A stretch of DNA of 64,000 bases from CAWCDJ01 sp963836015 (GCA_963836015.1 CAWIIF010000004.1:992001-1056000), one strand, 5' to 3'. Numbered from the stretch's first letter, positions 16,407-25,644 are shown. Program-made: numbers and translations. The notes: generated by a model from the sequence alone, not told the origin.

Positions 16407-17315
16407 TTACTCCTGCCCCTTCAGAAACGTGCCCTGGTCCAGCTCTTGAAAGGCCTGGCGGAGCTGGTCCTGCGTGTTCATGACGATGGGGCCGTACCAC
16501 GCCACCGGCTCCTGGAGCGGCTGGCCGGAGCACAGCAGGAAGCGGATGCCTTCATCGCCGGCCTGCACGGTGAGCTCGTCGCCACGATCGAAGAGCACCA
16601 GCGAACGGTTATCGGCGTCGGCGGGCGGCGCTGTATCGGCCCATCCCACGCCTTCGGTGGGGACGGCCAGGGGGCCGGAGGCATTGCAGAACTTTCCGTG
16701 ACCGGCGAAGACGTAGGCGAACGCATGGCGGGTGGTTTCGACGGGAAGGCTCTTGCGGCGCCCGGGGGCCACCGACACATCCAGGTACATGGGGTCGGCC
16801 GCGATCCCATCCACGGGACCTTTCTTGCCCCAGAAGCTGCCGCAGACCACGCGAACGTGGGTGCCGTCGTCGTCGGTGATCTGCGGGATCTCGGCGGCCT
16901 TCACTTCCTGGTAGCGCGGCCTGGTCATTTTGAGCGCGGCGGGGAGGTTGGCCCACAACTGGAAGCCGTGCATGCGGCCGGACTGGTCGCCCTTGGGCAT
17001 CTCCTGGTGGATGATGCCGCTGCCGGCGGTCATCCACTGGACGTCGCCGGCGGCGATGGCGCCGCGGTTGCCCATGCTGTCGCCGTGCTCCACGGTGCCG
17101 GCCAGCACGTAGGTGATGGTCTCGATGCCGCGGTGGGGGTGCCACGGGAAGCCCGCCAGGTAATCCTCCGGGACGTCGTTGCGGAAATCGTCGAGCAGCA
17201 GGAACGGATCGAAATCGGATGTATTGCCGAAGCCGAAGGCGCGGCGCAGGTGGACTCCCGCGCCCTCGAGCGCCGGCTTGGACTTGATGAGCTTCTTGAC
17301 GGGTCGAATCGACAT
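16407..17315 (-). CDS. Pirin family protein
   Basis: A 302-aa bicupin. The N-terminal pirin cupin has the metal-site pattern GFPWHPHRGIETITYVLAG and then GSGIIHQEMP (His and Glu ligands). The C-terminal pirin domain has VFAGHGKF and GDEGIRFLLCSGQPL. Bacterial pirins have quercetinase activity or act as redox-sensitive modulators. It heads the unit with the flavoprotein, and the XRE-cupin regulator ends 40 bases upstream on the same strand, so that regulator may control it. Confidence 0.9.
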   Translation of the reverse strand: MSIRPVKKLIKSKPALEGAGVHLRRAFGFGNTSDFDPFLLLDDFRNDVPEDYLAGFPWHPHRGIETITYVLAGTVEHGDSMGNRGAIAAGDVQWMTAGSGIIHQEMPKGDQSGRMHGFQLWANLPAALKMTRPRYQEVKAAEIPQITDDDGTHVRVVCGSFWGKKGPVDGIAADPMYLDVSVAPGRRKSLPVETTRHAFAYVFAGHGKFCNASGPLAVPTEGVGWADTAPPADADNRSLVLFDRGDELTVQAGDEGIRFLLCSGQPLQEPVAWYGPIVMNTQDQLRQAFQELDQGTFLKGQE

Positions 17316-17355
17316 GATACCCCTCCGGTATTTGCAGTCTACCTTGTTTGCGCGG

Positions 17356-17949
17356 CTATGCGCCCTCGCCCAGAGTCACCACGAGAGCGGTTGTACGTTT
17401 CGGGCCGATTCGGCGGTAGCCGTGCGGCACGGAGGAATCGAAATAGATGGCGTCGCCTTCCGACAGCTTATGGGCAGCGACGCCGGCGAGCAGTTCCAGG
17501 ACGCCGGAGAGCACATAAAGAAACTCGACGCCCGGGTGCTGATGAGGGCGCACGCGCTCCGCAGCCACCGGCTCGAACTCCGCCATGTAGGAGCTGATGG
17601 CGCGATTGGGAACCGGAAAGTCCAGGCTTTCGAAGTAGTAATTGGGCGGCGCGGCGCCGGGCGAATCCGGAAACCGCAGGCGCTCCTTGCGGCGCACGAT
17701 TTCCAGCACAGGCTGGGGCTCCGGGTTAAAGAAGTGCTCCAGGCCGACGCTGAAGACCATGGCGATGCGCAGCAGGGTTGGCAGCGTGGGATGCATCACG
17801 TCGCGCTCCAGTTTGGAAAGCAACGCGGGGGAAAGGCCGGTATGCCTGCTGAGCTCCACCAGACCCATGCTCTTGCGCAGGCGCAGGCGCCGCAGTTTGC
17901 TTCCGATTGCGTACGTTTTGAGACCGTTCGTGATGGTGTCGGATTCCAT
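17356..17949 (-). CDS. XRE-family regulator with C-terminal cupin
   Basis: A 197-aa regulator from ATG 17949. An N-terminal helix-turn-helix (about 18-75: LRRLRLRKSMGLVELSRHTG, SPALLSKLERDVMHPTLPTL) is followed by a cupin ligand domain (about 110-195: VRPHQHPGVEFLYVLSGVLE, LSEGDAIYFDSSVPHGYRRI). This HipB-like plus cupin arrangement usually controls neighbouring metabolic genes in response to a small molecule. It is divergent from the fasciclin gene. The 127-base shared region has a TTTAC-N-GTAAA palindrome overlapping a promoter and is the likely operator. Confidence 0.9.
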   Translation of the reverse strand: MESDTITNGLKTYAIGSKLRRLRLRKSMGLVELSRHTGLSPALLSKLERDVMHPTLPTLLRIAMVFSVGLEHFFNPEPQPVLEIVRRKERLRFPDSPGAAPPNYYFESLDFPVPNRAISSYMAEFEPVAAERVRPHQHPGVEFLYVLSGVLELLAGVAAHKLSEGDAIYFDSSVPHGYRRIGPKRTTALVVTLGEGA

Positions 17950-18025
17950 GGTGAAAATGGTTTTCCTCTCAATGCCTGTTCCGGCTGGATGTTTTCGGCA
18001 GGCGAAAATCGGTTCCCGCCTGTTC

Positions 18026-18054
18026 TTTACAGTAAAACAGATTTTCTTTAGGAT
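18026..18054 (+). promoter_or_regulatory. Promoter with overlapping palindromic operator for the fasciclin gene
   Basis: TTTACA (18026-18031), 17 bases, then TAGGAT (18049-18054) is a reasonable sigma-70 promoter facing the fasciclin gene. The -35 lies inside an odd palindrome TTTAC-A-GTAAA (18026-18036). A protein bound there would block the promoter, and the divergent XRE-cupin regulator is the obvious candidate. The predicted leader is only about 16 bases. Confidence 0.4.
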
Positions 18055-18076
18055 CAAACAGAGGGAAGAAAAAGAT

Positions 18077-18553
18077 ATGAAGCTTGGTTTGAAAACTTTC
18101 AGCGCCGGCGCCTTCGTGCTGGCGCTCGCCTGTAATTCCGCGTTCGCGGCGGACATCGTGGATACGGCCGCGGCCGCGCATTTCAACACCCTGGTGGCCG
18201 CGGTGAAGGCCGCGGGGCTGGTAGACACGCTCAAGGGACCGGGTCCGTTCACGGTGTTTGCGCCCACCGATGAAGCGTTCGCAAAACTACCGCCCGGCAC
18301 GGTCGAGAGCCTGCTCAAGCCGGAGAATCGCGACAAGCTGCAGGCCATTCTCAAATATCATGTAGTAGCGGGCAAGGTGATGGCCAAGGACGTAGTCAAG
18401 CTGGATTCCGCGAAGACCGTGGAAGGCCAGGATCTCGCAATCAAGACCATGGGCGGGCGCGTGATGGTGAACAATGCCCATGTGATCAAGGCCGACATCG
18501 TCACTTCGAACGGCGTGATTCACGTGATCGACGCGGTGCTGCTGCCGCAGTAG
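18077..18553 (+). CDS. Secreted fasciclin (FAS1) domain protein
   Basis: A 158-aa protein with a Shine-Dalgarno (GAGGGAAG at 18061-18068) before ATG 18077. A signal peptide (MKLGLKTFSAGAFVLALACNSAFAA) precedes one FAS1 domain covering the rest. The hallmark H1 box is GPGPFTVFAPTDEAFAKLP. The YH motif is ILKYHVVAGKV. The H2 box is SNGVIHVIDAVLLP. Single-FAS1 secreted proteins mediate adhesion or bind small ligands. The upstream palindrome suggests control by the divergent regulator. Confidence 0.92.
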   Translation: MKLGLKTFSAGAFVLALACNSAFAADIVDTAAAAHFNTLVAAVKAAGLVDTLKGPGPFTVFAPTDEAFAKLPPGTVESLLKPENRDKLQAILKYHVVAGKVMAKDVVKLDSAKTVEGQDLAIKTMGGRVMVNNAHVIKADIVTSNGVIHVIDAVLLPQ

Positions 18554-18563
18554 AGGACATTCC

Positions 18564-19973
18564 ATGTACCTACTCACGGGCGCGACCGGTTACATCGGCG
18601 GCCGCCTGCTGAGGCGGCTCGAACTCGACGGCCAACCGGTGCGCTGCCTGTGCCGCAACCCGGAGGCGCTGCGCTGGAGGATTTCTCCCGGCACGGAACT
18701 GGTGCAAGGAGATCTTCTGCAGCCGGCGACTCTGGGTCCGGCTTTTTCCGGCATCGATATCGCCTACTACCTGGTTCACTCGCTGAATGACCGGCAGGGA
18801 TTCGAAGCCGGGGAGCGGGAGGCGGCCGCCAACTTTGCGGCGGCGGCCCGGCAGGCCGGGGTGCGGCGGATCGTCTACCTGGGCGGCCTGGCGCAGGGGG
18901 CCGCGCTTTCCGCTCACATGCGCAGCCGGGCGGAGACGGGCGACGTGCTGCGGGCGAGCGGCGTCCCGGTGACGGAATTCCAGGCGTCCATCGTGATCGG
19001 ATCGGGCAGCGCGTCATTCGAGATGATTCGCGCGCTGGTGGAGCGCCTGCCGGTGATGATCACGCCGCGCTGGGTGAATACGGCCGCCCAGCCCATCGCG
19101 GTCGAAGACGTGATCGAGTACCTGGCACAGGGCGCGCGCGCGCCGGCGGAGGGAAACCGGAAATTCGAGATCGGCGGGGCGGATGTCGTCTCTTATACAG
19201 GGATCATGCGCGAGTACGCCCGGCAGAGGGGATTGCGGCGGTGGGTCGTGCGCGTCCCGTTTTTGAGCCTGTCGCTCTCCAGCCGGTGGCTGACTCTGGT
19301 GACGCCGGTGTACGCGATTATCGGGCGGCGGCTGATCGAGAGCGTGAGAAACCCGAGCGTGGTGCGCGACCGGGCGGCTCTCGAAACATTCACGGTGCGG
19401 CCCGCGGGCATCGCGCGCGCGATCGAGCGGGCTCTGGCCAACGAGGACCGCGAGGCGGCGGAGACCCGCTGGTCGGACGCCTTCGCGCCGGCGGCGGCGC
19501 CGGAGCCGCCCGGCGATCTGCTCAGCAACGAACAGACCGTCCGCGTGCCGGTAGTTCCGTGGCAGGCATTCGCCCCGATTCGCCGCATCGGCGGGCGCAC
19601 GGGTTGGTATTTCGGCAACCTGCTGTGGCGGGTGCGCGGCCTGCTCGACCTGATGATGGGCGGGGTGGGGATGCGGCGCGGACGCCCCGATCCCGAGATA
19701 CCGTTCCCCGGAAGCACGCTAGATTTCTGGCGCGTGGAGGTCTACGAGCCGAACCGGCGGCTGCGCCTATTCGCGGAGATGCGCCTTCCGGGCCGCGCCT
19801 GGCTGGAATACCGCGCCGAGCCCGAAGGGACCGGGACGGTGATCCGGCAACTGGCGCAATTCGAGCCGCGGGGTTTGGCCGGACTGCTGTATTGGTATTT
19901 GCTGTGGCCCATCCACGAGCTCATGTTCCGGGGAATGCTGCGGCGGATCGCGGCTGCGGCGATGCGGATTTAG
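18564..19973 (+). CDS. Atypical SDR (NAD(P)-binding) fused to DUF2867
   Basis: A 469-aa protein ten bases downstream of the fasciclin gene. Residues 1-300 are an atypical extended SDR with the NAD(P) motif MYLLTGATGYIGGRLL, then YYLVHSL and RRIVYLGGL. Residues 330-469 match DUF2867, with GGRTGWYFGNLLWRVRGLLD, LDFWRVEVYEPNRRLRLFAE and FEPRGLAGLLYWYLLWPIH. The fusion is widespread but poorly understood; the C-terminal half resembles lipid-binding START/SRPBCC-like domains. It may be a membrane-associated reductase. It is convergent with the TIR gene six bases away. Confidence 0.88.
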   Translation: MYLLTGATGYIGGRLLRRLELDGQPVRCLCRNPEALRWRISPGTELVQGDLLQPATLGPAFSGIDIAYYLVHSLNDRQGFEAGEREAAANFAAAARQAGVRRIVYLGGLAQGAALSAHMRSRAETGDVLRASGVPVTEFQASIVIGSGSASFEMIRALVERLPVMITPRWVNTAAQPIAVEDVIEYLAQGARAPAEGNRKFEIGGADVVSYTGIMREYARQRGLRRWVVRVPFLSLSLSSRWLTLVTPVYAIIGRRLIESVRNPSVVRDRAALETFTVRPAGIARAIERALANEDREAAETRWSDAFAPAAAPEPPGDLLSNEQTVRVPVVPWQAFAPIRRIGGRTGWYFGNLLWRVRGLLDLMMGGVGMRRGRPDPEIPFPGSTLDFWRVEVYEPNRRLRLFAEMRLPGRAWLEYRAEPEGTGTVIRQLAQFEPRGLAGLLYWYLLWPIHELMFRGMLRRIAAAAMRI

Positions 19974-19979
19974 CGGCGC

Positions 19980-21071
19980 TCACTCCAACGGCAGCATCAT
20001 CTGGTCGTCGAACTCGGTGGCGCGGCGGTATTCGAGGCGGCGGGCTTCCTCGGCGCGGCCCCATCCTTCGAGGATCCAGACGATTTCGCGGGCGGACTCT
20101 TCCAGGGCGGCGCGGTCCTCGTGGTCTTCGGCGGCGGAGTGCCACTGCTGCATCAGCTCGTAGCACTCGGCGATCCTGCCCTGGTCGCGGGTGAGGCGGC
20201 GGGCCAGGCGGGCGTGGCGGCAGAACGCGTCCCAGGGAGTCGCGGGATTCGCCAGGGCGGCCTGCGCCTCGCGCAGCGGGCTGGGCGGCGGCGCGGGGCC
20301 CTTGCCGGTGGAGACCAGGGTGGAGCACCGTCCACCGAATTGCAGGTGCTCGGGCAGTTCTCCGGCGGCGGCGTCCAGGATCAGCAGGAAGCGGCGTTCG
20401 GCGAAAAACTCGTGAAGACGCGAGAGATTGTCTTCCAGGCTGCCTTCGAGGCGGAGGCCCAATTGTGCGCCGAGGTCTCCCGCGAGGGCGGCCAGGGTGC
20501 GGCCGCCGCTTTCGCAATCGAGGACGAACACCTCGTCGAAGTCTTCGCGATAGGCGCGGACGAATTCGAAGGCCAGTGCCGTATCCTCGACATACTCGAC
20601 GCCGGCGCGGTCGGCCAGAGCCACGCCCAGCCATTCGAGGTCGGCATCCGGATAGCGGGCATCTTCGGGCGGCTCGAAGGCTGCCGCGCGGGAGCGCACC
20701 CACCGCTTCAATTCGCGGATCTGCCTGCGCTCGAAGACGTGCTGCAGCACCTTGGGCGGGACGCAGTCGTCGCACTTGAAGAACGCGATCCGCACGTTCT
20801 CGGCTTTCGGCTCGCTGACCAGCGCGTCCTCCCACTGTGCACGCGGCCAGCGGGGCGGGAGGGAATCGCGCGAGAACAGCACGACGACGATATCGGCCAA
20901 GCGGCCGCGGCGCGCTCCACCCGCGAGATCCTCCGCGGGCAGCAACTCGCCTTCGTCGCGCAGGACGCGGACGCCGGCGCCCCTCTCCAGAAAATCGGCC
21001 AGCGCGCGAGCGGTCTCGCGGTCGGCTGGGGCGTGGCAGAGGAACACGGTGGGCTGGCTTAGAGTTTGCAC
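19980..21071 (-). CDS. TIR-domain protein with degenerate NB-ARC-like region
   Basis: A 363-aa protein read from GTG 21071, which overlaps the O-methyltransferase stop. Residues 7-130 form a TIR domain: VFLCHAPADRETARALADFL, DIVVVLFSRDSLPPRW and Glu81 in QWEDAL, at the position of the NADase catalytic glutamate. Residues 150-260 align by eye with an NB-ARC/STAND ATPase: GVEYVEDTALAFEF occupies the P-loop place with Asp for the Walker A lysine, and FLLILDA (Asp233) looks like Walker B. The C-terminus is helical. It could be a TIR NADase effector or a signalling adaptor that no longer binds ATP. The GTG start is inferred from overlap. Confidence 0.72.
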   Translation of the reverse strand: MQTLSQPTVFLCHAPADRETARALADFLERGAGVRVLRDEGELLPAEDLAGGARRGRLADIVVVLFSRDSLPPRWPRAQWEDALVSEPKAENVRIAFFKCDDCVPPKVLQHVFERRQIRELKRWVRSRAAAFEPPEDARYPDADLEWLGVALADRAGVEYVEDTALAFEFVRAYREDFDEVFVLDCESGGRTLAALAGDLGAQLGLRLEGSLEDNLSRLHEFFAERRFLLILDAAAGELPEHLQFGGRCSTLVSTGKGPAPPPSPLREAQAALANPATPWDAFCRHARLARRLTRDQGRIAECYELMQQWHSAAEDHEDRAALEESAREIVWILEGWGRAEEARRLEYRRATEFDDQMMLPLE

Positions 21072-21721
21072 GCGAGCGAGAGTCCGTCCCCCATGGTCGC
21101 CATGCTCAGCACGATGCGCGGGTCGTCGTGCAGTTTGCGGTTGAACGCGCGGATGGCCTCGGTATCCGGATCGCGATCGTCCGGGTCTACCACGGCGCCG
21201 TCCCACAGGACGTTATCCACGGCGATGAGCCCGCCCTTCCGCAGCAGCACAAGCGCGCGCTCGTAGTAGTTCGCATAGTTGCCCTTGTCGGCGTCGATGA
21301 AGGCGAAGTCGAAGGAGCCGGAGTGGCCTTCGGCGATCAGGGCGTCGAGGGTCTCGAGAGCCGGCCCCAGACGCAGGTCGATGCGGTCCTCGACGCGGGC
21401 TTCGCGCCAGGTGCGGCGCGCGCGGGAGGTGTACTCCTCGCTGCGGTCGCAGGCCACCACCTTGCCGCCCTCGGGCAGCGCCAGCGCCACCCAGGTGGAG
21501 CTGTAGCCCATGAACACGCCGATCTCGAGCGTCTTGCGGGCGGCCGCCACGCGCGCCATCAGGTGGAGGAACTGCCCCTGCTCGGGGGAGGTCTGCATGG
21601 AAGCGCGGGGATGGTTTTCGGTCTCCTCGCGCAGGCGCCGCAGAGGCTCCGGCTCGCGCAAGGTCACCTGGCGGATATACTCCGCCAGCTCATCGGTGAT
21701 GGGGGTGTGGACTCTGGACAT
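21059..21721 (-). CDS. O-methyltransferase (class I, SAM-dependent, COMT-like)
   Basis: A 220-aa enzyme from ATG 21721, or four residues longer from TTG 21733. SAM-binding motif I is RKTLEIGVFMGYSSTWVALA. The metal and catalytic segment is FDFAFIDADKGNYANYYERA, and GLIAVDNVLWDGAVVDP follows, all as in catechol/caffeoyl-CoA O-methyltransferases. It should methylate a hydroxyl of a small aromatic or similar substrate using a divalent metal. It sits between the large membrane protein (42 bases upstream) and the TIR gene (overlapping), so all three are probably co-transcribed. Confidence 0.9.
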   Translation of the reverse strand: MSRVHTPITDELAEYIRQVTLREPEPLRRLREETENHPRASMQTSPEQGQFLHLMARVAAARKTLEIGVFMGYSSTWVALALPEGGKVVACDRSEEYTSRARRTWREARVEDRIDLRLGPALETLDALIAEGHSGSFDFAFIDADKGNYANYYERALVLLRKGGLIAVDNVLWDGAVVDPDDRDPDTEAIRAFNRKLHDDPRIVLSMATMGDGLSLACKL

Positions 21722-21763
21722 GCAAAAGGTCAATTTTACCGTGCCCGGGACGCGGGCCGCGGC

Positions 21764-24700
21764 TTACTTCTCGGACCCGCCGCCCTGGCCGGTGAACTGT
21801 TTGCGGACGGCGCCATAGCCGCCGACCAGGGTGGTCAGGAAGCCGACGGCGCGCGTGGCCACTTCCTCCTGCGAGAGGAACACGAGGATGCCGCCCACCA
21901 CCAGGACCACCGCCACCAGCGACAGGCGGCTTCGCCCCGCGGTTGCGGACAGCGTGCGGTCGGGAGGCTCGTAAACGCGGGCCATGAAGCGGCGCAGGCC
22001 GGCGCTCGGAAGCTCGAGCCATCCGCTGGCGCGCCGCAGGATCAGGCCGCGCCCGATCAGCGTCCGTACGACGCGCTCCGCCTGCGGATTCACGATGCGA
22101 TGCTTCCACAGGTCGCAGAGGACGCGCTTTTCCTCGGGCCCGCAACTTTCCCACACGGTGGCCCAGTCGGGCTGCGCGCGGCCCGAGCCTTGGCCGGCGC
22201 CCAGGCTGCGATGCTCGAAGTAGGTCATGGCGCGCCGCCAGCGGGCGATCTCCCCGGGCTCCGCCGGCTTGCCGGTCACCCGGGCGAGGTTGTCCAGGTA
22301 AAGCAGGGGATCGACCGAAGATGCGATGACGACCCGCCCCTTCTCGCCAAGCAGGCCCTCGATCCAACCCAGCTCGGTCAGCCGTTCGGTTTCATCGCGC
22401 AACCCGGCGGCGAGGTCTTCGATGACGGCGGCGCGATTCCCGCCGGCATCGTCGACGCCGGATGCCGACGCGGCCTGGGCCAGGATGGGCGGGCAGTTTC
22501 CGGACGGTGTAATCAGAAGGAGACGGGGCAATTCGAGGTCTTTTTCCGTGAACTCGCGCGGATCGCCCGTGACTCCCGCGAGCATGAGTTTGGCACGGAG
22601 TTTCCGGATCCAAAGCGCGAGCAGGGACACCATCGATACGATTCCGATCCACAACTCCACGCGAGGCTCGAGCGGAGCATAGGCGGCGCCGGCAATCTGG
22701 GTATCCTGCACCCAATCGGGGGTGACCGGACCGCTGCCGCGCATGGAATGGAACGCTCCGAACACGGGTAATAGAGACCAGGCAACAGGCCGGGAGCCGG
22801 CGCACAACCATTGCCAGCGTGGATTCGCGCGGTCCTGGCGCCATTCCCAAAGCCCGCCGGCGGGCGTGAGCTCGCGATAGCGCGCGTCGAAGCCGATCTC
22901 CGAGTCGGCCAGCGGGAGCTCGACCGCGGCTACCACCCGGACCGGCAAGGATCGCACCCGAAGGGTCATGTTCGACTCGTTCGGCTCCAGCCGGCAGACA
23001 TCCGGCGGGGGAGCGGCGACCTGGGGCGCACACCGGGCGAGGACCTGGCCGGAGGCCGTCGCGGGCACATTGCCGGTACCCTGGGACAAGACCACGGTCC
23101 CCGCGGATGCGGTGCCGTAAAATCCCAGTGCCGGGCATCCGGCGGCGCCGGGGATCAGTCCGGCGGCCCGCTTCAGGTTGGCCTGTTTCTCCTGCCATTC
23201 GGAGCCGCCGACTCTCTCGATCTGGGCGGCGGCCGCGGTCCAGCGGGCGCTTTCGGCCTGCCACAGGGACCACTGCCGGTCGCGGCCGGCGAGGGACTCT
23301 TCGTAGTCGTAAGCAAACCGGCCGAGGAAGAATACCGGCACGCTGCAGAGCATGAGGACCAGCATGACGTTCCAGGCGACCCAGGAACCGAGTTGCACGC
23401 TGGTATAGGTTTTCTTCGGCAGGCGGCCGCACCAGCGGGTCAGCAGCAGGCCGGCGACGGCGAGCAAAGGCACCGCGACGAGGGCGGCCTGCCAGTCCCC
23501 GACGGTCAGGGCGCTCACGCCGGCGGCAACGGGGACAGCCGCGGTGCCGGCCCAGCCGGACTGGATCCAGCGGCCGCCCATGGGGCGGCGGAGGGCGGCG
23601 GCGCTTACGCCGATGAAAACGGCGGTCAGCCAGACGGCGGTGTAGAACAGCTCCGGGCCATCCTGCCGGTTCAGCGCGCGCCAGGCGATCACCAGCATCA
23701 CGATGCCGGCGGTGGCCGCGTTGGGAAAGGCGCCCTGCCGGTGGGACCACCAGGACAGGCCCAAAAAGTGGCGCGGCAGAAGCCGGATGCTCCGCAACAC
23801 CAGAACGATGCCTCCGGTGAAGAAAGCGAGAACTGCCGCATAGGCGGCGAACGCTATGATGGCGTCCCACAGGATCTGGATGCGCAACATGCGCGGACGC
23901 GACATATCGCGGTACACCACGAGAGTCCACGGCAGCCGCTCGAGGCCCGGAATCGGGCTGATCAACATGCGGTGCGTCGAGCCTTCATAATTGGTGGTCG
24001 AGTAGGCCTGGACCCTGCGCGGCGCGATCCATCGCAGCTCCGGCCTCTCCGGGCATTCGTCGAAGAGATTTTCCACAAAGATGCGGCTCGGCTCGGAATG
24101 AAACAGGGCCGTGCCGTCCGGGCCGAGAATAGCGAAACCGTAGCCGTCCGCGACCACGGGATTGGAGACAGACAGGGGCCTCAGGGCGAGGTCCGCTACG
24201 GGCTGCTTCTTAGAGGCGACGGAAGGCATTCCCATCATCAACAAAAGCTCGTTAGTGGTTCGCGAGAGGACCTGTTCGATGGCGACCTGGGGGCTTCCAT
24301 CGATCGAATAAGTCCGTCCGTCCCTGGCGTCCTTGAAGTAAGTGCGGTCGGACACCGAAATCGGCCTCAGGGTTTTGTCGTTTAAGGGCGACCATCGCAC
24401 TTTCTTGGTGCCGTCGGCTTCAATCCAATCGACATACTCAAAAGGAGTGAAAATTCCGCTGGCCGGGAGGTTACGCAGCGCGCTCTGCAGATCGTCGAGG
24501 GATCCGCCTTCCCGATTCACTTTGGTCGCCAGGTTGTCGAGCGCCTGCAACTGAAACGCGGCCTGGCGGAGCTCGGCCGTGAAGTCCTTGCCGATCGCCT
24601 GGGAGAGGGCGTAGAGCCGCTGGTCGGTCGCATGGTTTCCCCGGGCGGTCACGTAACGGTAGAGGAACAGGCAGCTCAGCAGGAGCACCAGGGTCAGGGT

Positions 24701-25612
24701 GCAAGCCACGATCTGGCCGATATCGCGGCGGCGCAGGGTGGCGCCCGGCGACATGCACCAGAGCTTGGGCAGCGGCCAGCCCGCCACCACCAGAAGCAGC
24801 GCGAACGGCAGCAGGACCATGAGGGGGCCGGGCGCCGAGCGCTTCAACAGGGACTGCCGCTCGGCCAGGCCGATCAACACGAACTGGTGTTCCGGATCCA
24901 GGGCGACAGGCTGGATAAAAACTCCGAATTCGCGGTCGCCGATGGTTTTCGTGAGATGTTGAGTGGCGGTAGGGATCTCGCCGCTGCCGGAATCTTTCGG
25001 CGCGGCGCCGGTCTTCTTCGCCGCGCCGCTATCTCCTTTCAGGCTCGAGAAGAACGAAGAGCTTTCCGGCGCGCTACCGTCGAAGAGGAACTTGACGTCG
25101 GTAAGGCGGGTCTCGCCGCCCTCCGACTGGTACATGACGCCGCCCTGGCGGTCGGCCAGGATGACCGAATCGAAAGCGTCGGCGCGGATGGCCTTTCCGA
25201 CCAGGGTGCCGAGGTCCGCTTCGAGGCAGGTGGGCGCGGGCGGATCGCTGTTGACGAAGGTGATTTTCGGAACGCCTCCCTGGTAGCGGACCTCCAGGGG
25301 CTTACGTTTCGCGCAGTCGGCCTCCACCAGTTGCAGGTTGCCAACCGCGGAAAGAACGCTGTCTTTGTCCGCGGAGGACTCGCGAAGATCCTTGGCCACA
25401 CTGGCTACGATGTTCTGGTTATGCTCGATCCGCTTACGGAGGTTCTCGCCCATCTGGGCGAGCCAGCGGGTGTTGCGGCTGTGGATGGATTCCTCCTGGA
25501 CGGAGGCGCTATGGAGCAGCCAGGCGGCCAGTAAGGCGGGCAGCAGAATCGCGAGCGCAATTCGGGAGGAGAACCGCCAGAATCCCGGACTATCGGCGTT
25601 GAAAAAGGCCAC
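21764..25612 (-). CDS. Large double-Cache-like membrane sensor with degenerate NTPase-like C-terminus
   Basis: A 1282-aa protein from GTG 25612, preceded by GAGGGTGG; GTG 25642 is in frame but lies upstream of the predicted transcript start. A first membrane helix leads to an outer domain of about 220 residues with Cache-like features (SVILADRQGGVMYQSEGG). Two helices follow, then a second outer domain (SDRTYFKDARDGRTYSIDGS, GYGFAILGPDGTALFHSEPS) resembling dCache. Next are about eight helices, a third outer loop, a helix, and a cytoplasmic part. There LLLITPSGNCPPIL, VIEDLAAGL and RVVIASSVDPLLYL resemble P-loop, Walker B and sensor-1 strands with a ruined P-loop. A winged-helix-like region and a final helix end it. 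The family is not recognised and the domain reading is inference. Confidence 0.7.
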   Translation of the reverse strand: MAFFNADSPGFWRFSSRIALAILLPALLAAWLLHSASVQEESIHSRNTRWLAQMGENLRKRIEHNQNIVASVAKDLRESSADKDSVLSAVGNLQLVEADCAKRKPLEVRYQGGVPKITFVNSDPPAPTCLEADLGTLVGKAIRADAFDSVILADRQGGVMYQSEGGETRLTDVKFLFDGSAPESSSFFSSLKGDSGAAKKTGAAPKDSGSGEIPTATQHLTKTIGDREFGVFIQPVALDPEHQFVLIGLAERQSLLKRSAPGPLMVLLPFALLLVVAGWPLPKLWCMSPGATLRRRDIGQIVACTLTLVLLLSCLFLYRYVTARGNHATDQRLYALSQAIGKDFTAELRQAAFQLQALDNLATKVNREGGSLDDLQSALRNLPASGIFTPFEYVDWIEADGTKKVRWSPLNDKTLRPISVSDRTYFKDARDGRTYSIDGSPQVAIEQVLSRTTNELLLMMGMPSVASKKQPVADLALRPLSVSNPVVADGYGFAILGPDGTALFHSEPSRIFVENLFDECPERPELRWIAPRRVQAYSTTNYEGSTHRMLISPIPGLERLPWTLVVYRDMSRPRMLRIQILWDAIIAFAAYAAVLAFFTGGIVLVLRSIRLLPRHFLGLSWWSHRQGAFPNAATAGIVMLVIAWRALNRQDGPELFYTAVWLTAVFIGVSAAALRRPMGGRWIQSGWAGTAAVPVAAGVSALTVGDWQAALVAVPLLAVAGLLLTRWCGRLPKKTYTSVQLGSWVAWNVMLVLMLCSVPVFFLGRFAYDYEESLAGRDRQWSLWQAESARWTAAAAQIERVGGSEWQEKQANLKRAAGLIPGAAGCPALGFYGTASAGTVVLSQGTGNVPATASGQVLARCAPQVAAPPPDVCRLEPNESNMTLRVRSLPVRVVAAVELPLADSEIGFDARYRELTPAGGLWEWRQDRANPRWQWLCAGSRPVAWSLLPVFGAFHSMRGSGPVTPDWVQDTQIAGAAYAPLEPRVELWIGIVSMVSLLALWIRKLRAKLMLAGVTGDPREFTEKDLELPRLLLITPSGNCPPILAQAASASGVDDAGGNRAAVIEDLAAGLRDETERLTELGWIEGLLGEKGRVVIASSVDPLLYLDNLARVTGKPAEPGEIARWRRAMTYFEHRSLGAGQGSGRAQPDWATVWESCGPEEKRVLCDLWKHRIVNPQAERVVRTLIGRGLILRRASGWLELPSAGLRRFMARVYEPPDRTLSATAGRSRLSLVAVVLVVGGILVFLSQEEVATRAVGFLTTLVGGYGAVRKQFTGQGGGSEK

Positions 25613-25644
25613 GGACCACCCTCGAGTGCAAACGGTGTGCACCG

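Noticed and set aside
15486..17597. Plus-strand open frame of about 700 codons opposite the FAD reductase and pirin
   Set aside because: Low-complexity His/Asp/Val-rich shadow without start context or domains; the minus-strand genes are clear families.
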